Part shown: positions 18,738 to 26,462 of the stretch, piece after piece | How the letters are laid out: every line of letters starts with the position of its first letter | Numbering within the stretch: the stretch's first letter is position 1 | From: Amycolatopsis nigrescens CSC17Ta-90 | GTDB lineage: Bacteria; Actinomycetota; Actinomycetes; Mycobacteriales; Pseudonocardiaceae | NCBI RefSeq assembly: GCF_000384315.1 | Contig: NZ_ARVW01000001.1 | Location: forward strand, 877,746 to 941,745 | DNA length: 64,000 bases | Direction: 5' to 3' | Notes under the pieces: generated by a model | What the model was told of the DNA's origin: nothing | What the model saw: only the letters and a program-made list of their open reading frames with translations | The model's database searches: none | Made by a program: the position numbers and the translations under genes

Positions 18738-20047
18738 AAATGGGAGCTCTGGACGGCACTCAGATCTATCAAAATTTCACCCAGGGCAATTCACGCGGCC
18801 TGCATAACGTGGCAACACTGCTACGTGAACTGTCGAAGGGCTACGACGACGAGGCGGAAGCGATCAAGGCGCTTCAGGAGCGCATGGCGCCGGCTTGGAC
18901 CGGCAACTCCGGCGACTCCGCCTACGCGGGCGCGGGCCCTCTGGCCAGGGCGTACGCGGAGTCTGCGGTGCCGCTGGACGAGACCAACAGGTCGATGATC
19001 GAGCAGTCTTCGACGTTCGACCGGTCCAAGAGTGCCGTGGTCCCGGTGCCGCCGGCTCCGGAGAAGCCGAGTGGCTGGTCCACCGGGCTCAAAGCCGCTA
19101 TTCCGATCGTGGGGCCCGCGCTGGCGGTTAATGACGTCAAGTCGTACGAGAACGGGATGAACAAGCACAACGCTGCCAACGAGACGAACGTCCGGGTGAT
19201 GGACCAGTACGCCTCGGCCACATCGTCTACGCGCAGCCAGATCCCGATGGACTACCAGACCCTGCCGTCGAGCGACGGAGCCGCGATCACTTTCGGCGAC
19301 AGCGCGATCATCGGTGGGCAGGGGAAGAACCCGAATGTGCGGCAGGTGACGCAGAGTTCGGGGACCGAGTCGTACCAGGCACCGACGGGCGGGAGTGTCA
19401 GCCAGGTGGGTGCGGCGCCGAACACGAGCAGTGCGGCGCCCGCGACCGGGGCCGCGATCCCGTCGCAGGGTGGTCCCAGCGGTGGCAACCTGGGCAACCT
19501 GCCGAACGTGCCCGGCGGCGGGCAGGGCGGGCCGAACACCACACCGGGCGGCTACCTGCCCAATCAGCCGATCGGGCGGAACCAGGACGGCACGGGACGG
19601 ACCGGCAGCGGGCGCACCCCGACGAGCACCGGGCCGGGCACCGGCTTCGGGCGTTCGACCAGCACCGGCGCCGGTACGGGTACCGGCAGCGGGCAGGGCC
19701 GGGGCAGCGCGGCCGGGCGGCTGCTCGGCGAGGGCACCGGCGGCCGCGGCGGGGTCGGCGAAAGCGGCCGCGGCATGGGAGCCGCGGAACGGGGGCTCGG
19801 CGCGGGCAAAGGCACCGGCGCCGGGATGCCGGGCGGCTCGGCGGCGGAAGCGGCCGCGGGCCGCGGCGCCGCCGGGGCGGGCGGCCGCGGTGCCGCGGGC
19901 GGCATGGGCGGGGCCCCGATGGGCGCCGGCCGTGGCCAGGGCAGCGAGGACGAAGAGCACCAGCGCCCGGACTTCCTGATCGAGGCCGACCCGGACTCGA
20001 TCTTCGGTACCGACGAGCGCGCCACGCCGCCGGTCATCGGCGAATAG
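18734..20047 (+). CDS. PPE-like / WXG-type ESX protein with Gly-rich C-terminus
   Basis: A 437-residue protein. The N-terminal ~180 residues are helical and contain a WTGNSGDSAYAGAGPLA turn comparable to the WxG turn of type VII secretion substrates. Residues about 220-420 are low complexity, dominated by Gly, Ala, Ser, Thr and Pro (GTGTGSGQGRG-type repeats). The last 25 residues are acidic. PPE-like proteins are exported by ESX systems and need the EspG chaperone, whose gene follows 27 bp downstream. No ESX core ATPase or membrane genes are in the window. Confidence 0.75.
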   Translation: MKMGALDGTQIYQNFTQGNSRGLHNVATLLRELSKGYDDEAEAIKALQERMAPAWTGNSGDSAYAGAGPLARAYAESAVPLDETNRSMIEQSSTFDRSKSAVVPVPPAPEKPSGWSTGLKAAIPIVGPALAVNDVKSYENGMNKHNAANETNVRVMDQYASATSSTRSQIPMDYQTLPSSDGAAITFGDSAIIGGQGKNPNVRQVTQSSGTESYQAPTGGSVSQVGAAPNTSSAAPATGAAIPSQGGPSGGNLGNLPNVPGGGQGGPNTTPGGYLPNQPIGRNQDGTGRTGSGRTPTSTGPGTGFGRSTSTGAGTGTGSGQGRGSAAGRLLGEGTGGRGGVGESGRGMGAAERGLGAGKGTGAGMPGGSAAEAAAGRGAAGAGGRGAAGGMGGAPMGAGRGQGSEDEEHQRPDFLIEADPDSIFGTDERATPPVIGE

Positions 20048-20074
20048 CCACCGACCGACAAGGAAGCACAGCGA

Positions 20075-20830
20075 ATGCCTGCGGTTAGAAGCGACTACGT
20101 GCAGTTGCCGGTCGGCGCACTGGCCGGGCTGGCCGAACAGGAACGGGCCGGTGCGCTGCACGTGGTGCTGCGTCCGGAACCGCTGTGGCTCAGCGACGAC
20201 GAGAAGCTGCACGCCAAGGAGCGGATGCAGCAGGCGCTCGGCGAGGCGGGGCTGGTGGACGGCCGCGGCCGGATCGAGGTGGACTTCCTCGACTGGCTGC
20301 CGCTGCTCACCACACCCTCGCTGGAGTACTACGGCTGGGCGAACGACGGCGAACGCACCTTCGGGGTACTGGCCGCCGCGCGCGGCCTGCAGGGCATCAT
20401 CGCGATCCGCTCCGGCGACGGGGTGGCGATCCGGACCGTCCGACGGGACCGGCTGCCCGAGTCGCTGGTCGCGGAGCTGCCGGAGGTCGCACCCGGTGCC
20501 GGCAGGCCGTTGATGGTCCGGATCGCCGAGCTGGAGGAGGCCGGCCGCCGCACCACCACGGACATGCTGCCTCCGCCGGCGATCCGCGAGCTGGTGAAGG
20601 TGCTGCAACGCCCGGTCGAAGGTACCGGCGAGCTCTACGCGGGCCGCCGTGACGAAGTCGGCCGCTACACCCGCCTCGAACAGCCGCTGCACTACGCCGA
20701 CACCGACTGGGGCCGGTACCTCAACTACACCGTCGGGTCGGGCGACGATGCGGAGGTCCACCTCGCCCCCGGGCACCCCAACGCACTGGTCAACGCGCTG
20801 CTCAAGCTGGAACACACCCTCGACGGCTAG
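20075..20830 (+). CDS. espG: ESX secretion-associated chaperone EspG
   Basis: A 251-residue cytoplasmic protein of the EspG family. Recognisable segments are the opening that places an LWLSDDE stretch near residue 37, a central DWLPLL, and the C-terminal YADTDWGRYL. EspG binds the PPE protein and delivers it to the type VII secretion machine. It closes the cassette. Its stop TAG (20828-20830) overlaps by two bases the stop of the gene remnant on the other strand (sequence CTAG). Confidence 0.85.
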   Translation: MPAVRSDYVQLPVGALAGLAEQERAGALHVVLRPEPLWLSDDEKLHAKERMQQALGEAGLVDGRGRIEVDFLDWLPLLTTPSLEYYGWANDGERTFGVLAAARGLQGIIAIRSGDGVAIRTVRRDRLPESLVAELPEVAPGAGRPLMVRIAELEEAGRRTTTDMLPPPAIRELVKVLQRPVEGTGELYAGRRDEVGRYTRLEQPLHYADTDWGRYLNYTVGSGDDAEVHLAPGHPNALVNALLKLEHTLDG

Positions 20831-21069
20831 GCGCGGACGAACCAGCGGTTCAACGCGTCGCCGAGTCCGGTCAGGTCGCCGTCTTCGGCGGCCCATGCCA
20901 CGCAGCCGTCCGGACGCGCCAGCAGGCCCGAAAGCGAGCCGCCGTCCGCTGCCTTCGCGGTCACCACCCCCACGCCGCTGTACTTGCCGGCGAGTGAGCG
21001 CAGCTCCGCCGAATCGGCGAGGTCCAGCAGCACCGCGGCGCCGTCCCGGCAGTGCTCGCCGCCGGGCAT
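20827..21069 (-). pseudogene. 3' stump of an FAD-binding aromatic monooxygenase
   Basis: The leftward frame ends with about 75 residues that match the thioredoxin-like C-terminal domain of PheA/TfdB-type FAD monooxygenases. Landmarks are DGAAVLLDLADSAELRSLAG, then LLARPDGCVAWA, where LLVRPDGYVAWA is typical, then a final ALNRWF. Upstream of about 21070 the frame no longer resembles the family and the roughly 400 N-terminal residues, including the GxGxxG FAD site, are absent. The exact break is uncertain by about 30 bp. Confidence 0.65.
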
Positions 21070-21327
21070 CCGCTGTCCGGCGCGATCGAGGGGGTGATCG
21101 GGTTCTGGCAGGTGCTGCGGTCCAGCGAGGCGCTGGTCGGCCGGATGTACGCCAGGCTGGTGGCCGGGCTGCTCGCGGCCACCATCGGCGCCGTTTTCGA
21201 CACCGCGGTGCAGCGCATGCTCGCCGGTGACCGGGTCGACGAGGTCCGCCGCGACCAGGCCGGGGTGATCGACCATGCCTTCGATCTGCTGGAGCGCGGG
21301 ATCGGCGACTACGGCTCGACCAGGTGA
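21061..21327 (+). pseudogene. 3' stump of a TetR-family regulator
   Basis: The frame from about 21061 to TGA 21325-21327 encodes about 85 residues matching the C-terminal ligand-binding half of TetR regulators (IGAVFDTAVQRMLAGD and a final DHAFDLLERGIGD). There is no DNA-binding helix-turn-helix and no credible start or ribosome site, although a GTG exists at 21052. It abuts the monooxygenase stump tail-outwards, as if both genes lost their 5' halves in one event. Confidence 0.6.
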
Positions 21328-21389
21328 CACCAGGCCGCTACCGTGAACCGATTCGGGTAACTCCGGCATCTGGCACTGGGGGCACCGTC

Positions 21390-22436
21390 ATGGGATCTTT
21401 CCGTCCTGCCTTGATCTTCGCCGTCGTGCTGGCGCTGGCCGGCATCACACCCGCGTCAGCCACCGCCGCCGCACGGCCGCACCGACCGATCCCGGTCGTC
21501 TACGACAGCGACCTCGACTTCGACGACGCGGTGACCCTCGCCTACCTGTGCCGCGAGCACAAGCGGCAGCGGATCGATCTGCGCGCGGTGACCGTGACCA
21601 ACAACGGGATCGGCGTTCCCGGCCGGGCACTGACCCACGCCCGCAGCATCCTCCGGCACTGCGGCCTTTCCCAGGTGCCGGTGGCCGACGGGTCGGACAC
21701 CGGGGTGCACCCACCGCCGCCGGAAGCCCTCGAGCTGTTCGAGCGGGTGCTCACCGGCGCACTGGGCGACGGCGACCGGCCGGACCAGCCCGCCCCGGTC
21801 CCGGCGGCCAGGCTGATCGCGGACACCGTGCGCCACTCCGGCAGGCAGGTCACCGTGCTGGCCACCGGTCCGCTGAGCAATGTCGCCGCGGCCGTGCGCG
21901 ATCCGCGGGTGGCCGAGCGGATCGACCGGCTGTACGTGATGGGCGGCGCGTTCGACGTGCCCGGCAACCTGTTCGGCTCCACCGCGGGCGGGTTCGACAA
22001 CACGCAGGAGGTCAACATCTGGCTGGACCCGCCGTCGGCCGGCGAGGTGTTCGAGCGGGTGCCGCGGGCACGCGTGCGCATCGTGAGCCTGGACGCCACC
22101 CAGTACGTGCCGATCACCCTGCCCTACCTGGCCCGGCTCGGCGCCGAAGCGGAGACCGAAGAGGCCAGGCTGGTGCACCGGATCATGAGCCACCCGGAAA
22201 TCCCGCCGCTGGTCGAGGACGGCGGCATGTTCTGGTGGGACCCGCTGGCGGCGACCTCGATCCTGGACCACCGCATGGTCGGCTACCGGGTGCGGAAGGT
22301 GGACGTGGTGCTGCCCGGCGTCTCCTCCGGCCGCACCGTCGTGACCCCGGACGGCACCCCGCAGCGGGTCGCGCACACCGCCGACCGGGCACGGTTCGAG
22401 CGGACCTTCCTCACCCGCCTCAACGGTCGTGAGTGA
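21390..22436 (+). CDS. secreted inosine/uridine-preferring nucleoside hydrolase
   Basis: A 348-residue protein with a signal peptide (residues 1-28, ending ASATAAA) and a nucleoside hydrolase domain. The N-terminal Asp cluster that binds calcium reads DSDLDFDDAVTLAYL, a variant of the usual DTDPGIDDA. ATGPLSNVAAAVRD, VMGGAF and the late DPLAA with an Asp near residue 285 are also present. It would cleave N-glycosidic bonds of extracellular nucleosides or related compounds. The ATG at 21390 was chosen because it gives the signal peptide directly. Confidence 0.85.
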   Translation: MGSFRPALIFAVVLALAGITPASATAAARPHRPIPVVYDSDLDFDDAVTLAYLCREHKRQRIDLRAVTVTNNGIGVPGRALTHARSILRHCGLSQVPVADGSDTGVHPPPPEALELFERVLTGALGDGDRPDQPAPVPAARLIADTVRHSGRQVTVLATGPLSNVAAAVRDPRVAERIDRLYVMGGAFDVPGNLFGSTAGGFDNTQEVNIWLDPPSAGEVFERVPRARVRIVSLDATQYVPITLPYLARLGAEAETEEARLVHRIMSHPEIPPLVEDGGMFWWDPLAATSILDHRMVGYRVRKVDVVLPGVSSGRTVVTPDGTPQRVAHTADRARFERTFLTRLNGRE

Positions 22437-22470
22437 AAAACGTTGCCCCAGCAACACTTTTCACTCACGA
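22427..22470. terminator. bidirectional hairpin (dispersed palindrome family 1)
   Basis: Arms 22427-22445 and 22452-22470 are the same as in the hairpin at 4627-4670, except for a two-base change in the left arm that leaves two adjacent mismatches. It lies between two convergent genes. The nucleoside hydrolase stop TGA (22434-22436) is the second TGA of the GTGAGTGA in the left arm. Confidence 0.8.
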
Positions 22471-22484
22471 GGTCGCGAATGGCT

Positions 22485-23363
22485 TCACTGGGCGAAAAGC
22501 ACGTCGAGCTTGGCGCGGACGCGGTCGATGTCCTCGCTGTACTTCAGCACCGCACCCAGCGTTTCCGCCGCCGACTCGGCGTCGAGGTCGGTGCGGGACA
22601 GGGTGTCCAGCGCCATCGCCCAGTCCAGCGACTCGGCGACGCCCGGAGGTTTGAGCAGCTCCAGCTCGCGCAGCCGGTGCACCGCGGCGGCGACCTGGGT
22701 GGCCAGCCGCTCACCGATCCCGGGCAGCCGGTGGCGCAGGATGGCGACCTCGCGGGCCAGGTCCGGATGCTCCAGCCAGTGGTACAGGCAGCGGCGCTTG
22801 AGCGCGTCGTGCACCTCGCGGGTGCGGTTCGAGGTGAGCACCACCAGCGGCGGTTGCGCGGCCCGCACCTCACCGAACTCCGGGATAGTCACCGCGTTCT
22901 CGTCCAGCAGCTGCAGCAGGAAGGCCTCGAACTCGTCGTCGGCCCGGTCGATCTCGTCCACCAGCAGCACGCACGGCGCGGAGGTCAGCGCCAGCAGCAA
23001 CGGCCTGGCCAGCAGGAAACGCTCGGTGTAGAGCGACTGCTCGGCGGCCTCCACGTCAAGTCCGCCGTCACCGGCTTCCAGTGCCCGCAGGTGCAGCAGC
23101 TGCCGCGGGAAGTCCCATTCGTACAGCGCCTGCGCGGCATCGATGCCCTCGTGGCACTGCAACCGGATCAGCGGCAGGCCGAGCCCCCGCGCCAGCGACA
23201 CCGCGAGCGAGGTCTTGCCGGTGCCCGGCTCGCCTTCGCAGAACAACGGCCGCTGCATGCGCAACGCGAGGAAGGCGGCCGTCGCCACCCCGTCGTCGGC
23301 TAGGTAGCCCACGGATTCCAGGGTCCGTGCCAGCTCGCGGGGTGAACCGAGGTCGCCTGTCAC
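22485..23363 (-). CDS. MoxR-type AAA ATPase (CoxD-like)
   Basis: A 292-residue AAA+ ATPase of the MoxR family with Walker A GEPGTGKTS near residue 40, Walker B VLLVDEIDRADDE, and sensor LTSNRTREVHDALKRRC. It matches the CoxD subgroup that works with a CoxE-type VWA protein to mature molybdenum hydroxylases. It overlaps mobA by GTGA and is the last gene of the long leftward pca transcript. Its natural partner, coxE, is 6 kb away at 15656-16774. Confidence 0.85.
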   Translation of the reverse strand: MTGDLGSPRELARTLESVGYLADDGVATAAFLALRMQRPLFCEGEPGTGKTSLAVSLARGLGLPLIRLQCHEGIDAAQALYEWDFPRQLLHLRALEAGDGGLDVEAAEQSLYTERFLLARPLLLALTSAPCVLLVDEIDRADDEFEAFLLQLLDENAVTIPEFGEVRAAQPPLVVLTSNRTREVHDALKRRCLYHWLEHPDLAREVAILRHRLPGIGERLATQVAAAVHRLRELELLKPPGVAESLDWAMALDTLSRTDLDAESAAETLGAVLKYSEDIDRVRAKLDVLFAQ

Positions 23364-23944
23364 CCGTCCGACACTAGATCGTCGGGGCGGTCCACGTCAG
23401 CTCCGCGGCCGAGGTCCCCGCATTCGACCAGCCGCAGATCCGCCCGGCCGGCCAGCCAGTCCCTGGCGCCTCGGTCGCCGCTCGCGCTCGCCGCGACCTC
23501 GGCCCACCAACGCCGCCCGAACAGCACCGGGTGACCGGGCACCCCGTCATAGGCCGCCCTGGCCACCACCTCCGGCCCCGCCGACGCGCACAACCGGGTG
23601 AGCGCGGCGGCCGGGACCCACGGCAGGTCGACCAGGTGCACCAGCACCGCGTCCGGCACCGGGTCCAGCCTGGCGACGGCGTGCAGCCCGGCCCGCAGCG
23701 ACGCGCCCATCCCGCTCGCCCAGTCCGGCGCGAACACCGCGATCGACGGGTCCGGCAGCAGCGCGCGCACGGACTCCGCGTGCGCGCCGAGCACCACCCG
23801 GACCGGGTCGCAGCCACCGCCGGACAGCACGTTCAGCGCGCGGCGCACCAGTGGCTCGCCCTGGTATTCGACGAGTGCCTTGGCGCGGCCGAACCGGCGT
23901 CCCGCGCCCGCGGCCAGCAGCAGGCCGGCCGGGACGTCAGCCAC
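23360..23944 (-). CDS. molybdenum cofactor nucleotidyltransferase (MocA/MobA-like)
   Basis: A 194-residue NTP-transferase-like protein. The N-terminal LLAAGAGRRFGRAKALVEYQG motif binds the nucleotide, and LVHLVDLPWV supplies the metal-binding Asp. Members of this group add CMP or GMP to molybdopterin; the cytosine form serves xanthine dehydrogenase-family enzymes such as the CoxLMS-like complex in this window. It overlaps the regulator gene upstream by 8 bp and moxR downstream. The link to the cox genes is inference from function, not position. Confidence 0.8.
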   Translation of the reverse strand: MADVPAGLLLAAGAGRRFGRAKALVEYQGEPLVRRALNVLSGGGCDPVRVVLGAHAESVRALLPDPSIAVFAPDWASGMGASLRAGLHAVARLDPVPDAVLVHLVDLPWVPAAALTRLCASAGPEVVARAAYDGVPGHPVLFGRRWWAEVAASASGDRGARDWLAGRADLRLVECGDLGRGADVDRPDDLVSDG

Positions 23945-24743
23945 GCCGTGCCCTTGCCGGCGGCGCGACGGCCAGGTCCGCCTCGATCCGGGCGGCCGCG
24001 GCGAGCAGCGGTGGCACCATGTCCGCGCGCACCGACTCCCGGCTGGTGCGGCTGGCGTGCGTGGACACGTTCACCGCCGCGACCACCGTGCCGTGCCGGT
24101 CGTGCACCGGCGCCGCCACCGAGCGCAGCCCCTCTTCCAGCTCCTGGTCGACCAGCGCCCAGCCCTGTTCGCGGACCGAGAGCAGCTCGGTGCGCAGCGC
24201 CGCCGGAGAGGTCAGCGTGTGCGTGGTGAGCCGTTCCAGCCTGGCCGCTTCGAGGTAGCCCGCGAGCGCCTTGGCGTCCAGGCCGGCCAGCAGCACGTGC
24301 CCCATCGAGGTGGCGTGCGCCGGGAAGCGGGTGCCCACGTCGATGGTCACCGTCATGATCCGCGAGACCGCGACCCTGGCCACGTAGACGATCTCGGTGC
24401 CATCCAGCACGGACACCGAACTGGACTCGCGCACCTCGGCGGAGAGCCGTTCCAGGTGCGGCTGGGCCACCTCCGGCAGCGAAATACCGGACAGGAAGGC
24501 GTAACCGAGTTCCAGCACCCGCGCGGTGAGGGAGAAGTACTTGCCGTCCGTGCGGACGTAACCGAGGTCGGCCAGGGTGAGCAGGAATCGGCGGGCCGCG
24601 GCGCGGGTCAGCCCGGTGGTCCTGGCGACGTCACTGAGGGTGAGCTCCGCGGCGCCGCTGCCGAACGCCTTGATCACCGCGAGGCCGCGCTCCAGCGACT
24701 GCACGTGGTGCGCGCCACGCGGGGTCGCTTCGGCCTCGTCCAT
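23937..24743 (-). CDS. pcaR: IclR-family regulator of the protocatechuate pathway (PcaR/PobR type)
   Basis: A 268-residue IclR regulator with the winged-helix LTLSDVARTTGLTRAAARRFLLTLADLGYV at residues 35-65 and a C-terminal effector-binding domain (VDQELEEGLRSVAAPV). The subfamily includes PcaR, PcaU and PobR, which respond to beta-ketoadipate or protocatechuate. It is cotranscribed with the genes it probably controls, 9 bp after pcaC. A candidate operator is the palindrome at 30143-30157. Confidence 0.85.
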   Translation of the reverse strand: MDEAEATPRGAHHVQSLERGLAVIKAFGSGAAELTLSDVARTTGLTRAAARRFLLTLADLGYVRTDGKYFSLTARVLELGYAFLSGISLPEVAQPHLERLSAEVRESSSVSVLDGTEIVYVARVAVSRIMTVTIDVGTRFPAHATSMGHVLLAGLDAKALAGYLEAARLERLTTHTLTSPAALRTELLSVREQGWALVDQELEEGLRSVAAPVHDRHGTVVAAVNVSTHASRTSRESVRADMVPPLLAAAARIEADLAVAPPARARRG

Positions 24744-24752
24744 CGGGCCAGC

Positions 24753-25169
24753 CTATCCGGCGCTACCGGCCCGACCGGCACTGTCCGTCACGGCCGAGGG
24801 CTCACCCAGCTCGGCGAGGGTGCGCCGGGCGATGGCGAAAGCCTCGTTCGCGGCCGGTACCCCGGCATAAACGCCGGTGTGCAGCAGAACCTCGCCGATC
24901 TCGGCCGCGGTCAGTCCATTGTGGATCGCAGCCCGCACGTGCATGGCCAGTTCCCCGTGGCTGCGCGTCGCGGTGAGCGCGGCCAGTGTGATGCAGCTGC
25001 GGGTGCGCCGGTCCAGCCCGTCCCTTGTCCACACCGAACCCCAGGCGGCCTCGGTGATGTACTCCTGGAACGGCGCGGTGAACTCGGTGGTGCCCGCGAT
25101 GGCCGCGTCCACGTGGTCGTCGCCGAGCACCTCGCGGCGCACCCGCATACCGTCTTCGTACTTGCTCAT
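24753..25169 (-). CDS. pcaC: 4-carboxymuconolactone decarboxylase
   Basis: A 138-residue AhpD-like protein with the PcaC landmarks EYITEAAWGSVWTRDGLD, then RSCITLAALTA, then a HVRAAIHNGLTAAEIGEVLLH helix-turn and YAGVPAANEAF. It decarboxylates gamma-carboxymuconolactone to beta-ketoadipate enol-lactone. It overlaps pcaD by 4 bp. In many actinomycetes pcaD and pcaC are fused as pcaL; here they are separate. Confidence 0.92.
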   Translation of the reverse strand: MSKYEDGMRVRREVLGDDHVDAAIAGTTEFTAPFQEYITEAAWGSVWTRDGLDRRTRSCITLAALTATRSHGELAMHVRAAIHNGLTAAEIGEVLLHTGVYAGVPAANEAFAIARRTLAELGEPSAVTDSAGRAGSAG

Positions 25170-25960
25170 CGTGGGTCTCCGCTTTGCCGGAAGTGCTGGA
25201 CCATCAGTTCGCCGAACCGTTCCGGCTGCTCGAAACTACCGAGATGCGCGGCCCCGGGCACGATCTCCAGCCGCGCACCCCGGATGCCATCGGCGATCCG
25301 GCGGCCGTGCTCCGGCGGGGTCGCCTGGTCCTCGGCGGCGGAGATCACCAGGGTCGGCGCGCTGATCCGGCCGAGCGCGTCGAGCTGGTCCATCCGCTCG
25401 ATCACCCCGCAGCAGCTCGCGTAACCCTCGTCCGAGGTGGTTTCGATCATCTCCCGCAGCACGGCCACGGTGTCCGGGTGCGCGGCCGCGTAGCCGGGGG
25501 TGAGCCAGCGCCCGATCGCCCCGTCCGCGATCGACGTCGTGCCACCGGCGCGCACCGCCGCGGCCCGGTCCGACCACCTGCTCGGCGGGCCCAGCTTGGC
25601 CGAGGTGCAGCACAGCACCAGGCTGGCGACCCGCTCCGGGGCCCGGGCGGCCACGTGCATGGCGACCATTCCGCCCAGCGACAGCCCGGCCAGGTGCGCG
25701 CGCGGCACGCCGAGCCGGTCGAGCAGGCCGGTCAGGTCCGCGCCGAGGTCGTCCAAGGTGTAGGGCCCCGGCGGTGCCGGGGACCCGCCGTGCCCGCGGT
25801 GGTCGTAGCGCAGCACCCGGAATCCGGCCGACACCAGCGGCCCCACCTGCGGGTCCCACATGCGCAGGTCGCTGCCGAGCGAGTTGCTCAGCAGCACCAC
25901 CGGCCCGTCCTCCTGGCCGTCCAGGACGTAGTGCGGAAAGGCGCCGGAAATCTCAGACAT
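25166..25960 (-). CDS. pcaD: 3-oxoadipate enol-lactonase
   Basis: A 264-residue alpha/beta hydrolase with nucleophile GLSLGGMVAMHVA (Ser near residue 94), an oxyanion HG-equivalent in LLSNSLGSDLRMWDPQ, and the catalytic His in PGAAHLG. It hydrolyses beta-ketoadipate enol-lactone to beta-ketoadipate. It overlaps pcaG by 8 bp. The position next to pcaG is where pcaB is normally found in actinobacterial pca operons. Confidence 0.92.
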   Translation of the reverse strand: MSEISGAFPHYVLDGQEDGPVVLLSNSLGSDLRMWDPQVGPLVSAGFRVLRYDHRGHGGSPAPPGPYTLDDLGADLTGLLDRLGVPRAHLAGLSLGGMVAMHVAARAPERVASLVLCCTSAKLGPPSRWSDRAAAVRAGGTTSIADGAIGRWLTPGYAAAHPDTVAVLREMIETTSDEGYASCCGVIERMDQLDALGRISAPTLVISAAEDQATPPEHGRRIADGIRGARLEIVPGAAHLGSFEQPERFGELMVQHFRQSGDPR

Positions 25961-26462
25961 CGAAGAACACCGTCTCGCCGTCGCCCTGGAGGCGCACGTC
26001 GAAGCGGTAGCCGTCGTCGGCGGGGGTGGCGATCAGGGTGCCGCGCCGCTCCTCGGGCACCGACGCCAGCACCGGGTCCTCCGGGTCGTCGGCGAAGTAG
26101 ATCCGGGTGACCACGCGGCTGAGCAGTCCGCGCGCGAACACCGAGACGTCGATGTGCGGCGCCTGTCCCGGCAGCGCGCCGGGCAGCAGCGTGCAGATCC
26201 CGTACTCGCCGTTGTCGTCGGTCGGGCAGCGGCCGAAACCGCGGAAGTCGCCGCCCGGCTCGCCGGACTCCGGGAACCGACCGGACGGATCGGCCTGCCA
26301 GCTCTCCACCATCGCGTCCGGCACCGGGTTCCCGGCGCCGTCGAACACGGTGCCGCGGATCCAGATCGCGCCGGGCGTGCCCTCGGCCACCACCTCGGGG
26401 CCGTCCGGCCACGGCAGGCCGATCGACAGGTACGGCCCGACCGTCTGCGAAGGAGTGCTCAT
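25953..26462 (-). CDS. pcaG: protocatechuate 3,4-dioxygenase alpha subunit
   Basis: A 169-residue intradiol dioxygenase subunit with TPSQTVGPY at the N-terminus, a PVPDAMVESWQAD strand and FARGLLSRVVTRIYF. The iron ligands sit in the beta subunit; here the AHIHFS equivalent reads PHIDVSVFA, as expected for alpha. The ATG at 26462 overlaps the pcaH stop (ATGA). Confidence 0.93.
   Translation of the reverse strand: MSTPSQTVGPYLSIGLPWPDGPEVVAEGTPGAIWIRGTVFDGAGNPVPDAMVESWQADPSGRFPESGEPGGDFRGFGRCPTDDNGEYGICTLLPGALPGQAPHIDVSVFARGLLSRVVTRIYFADDPEDPVLASVPEERRGTLIATPADDGYRFDVRLQGDGETVFFDV

Noticed and set aside
19395..19979. Arg/Ala/Pro-rich frame within the Gly-rich tail of the PPE-like gene
   Set aside because: Frame shadow of a low-complexity coding region; no start signal.
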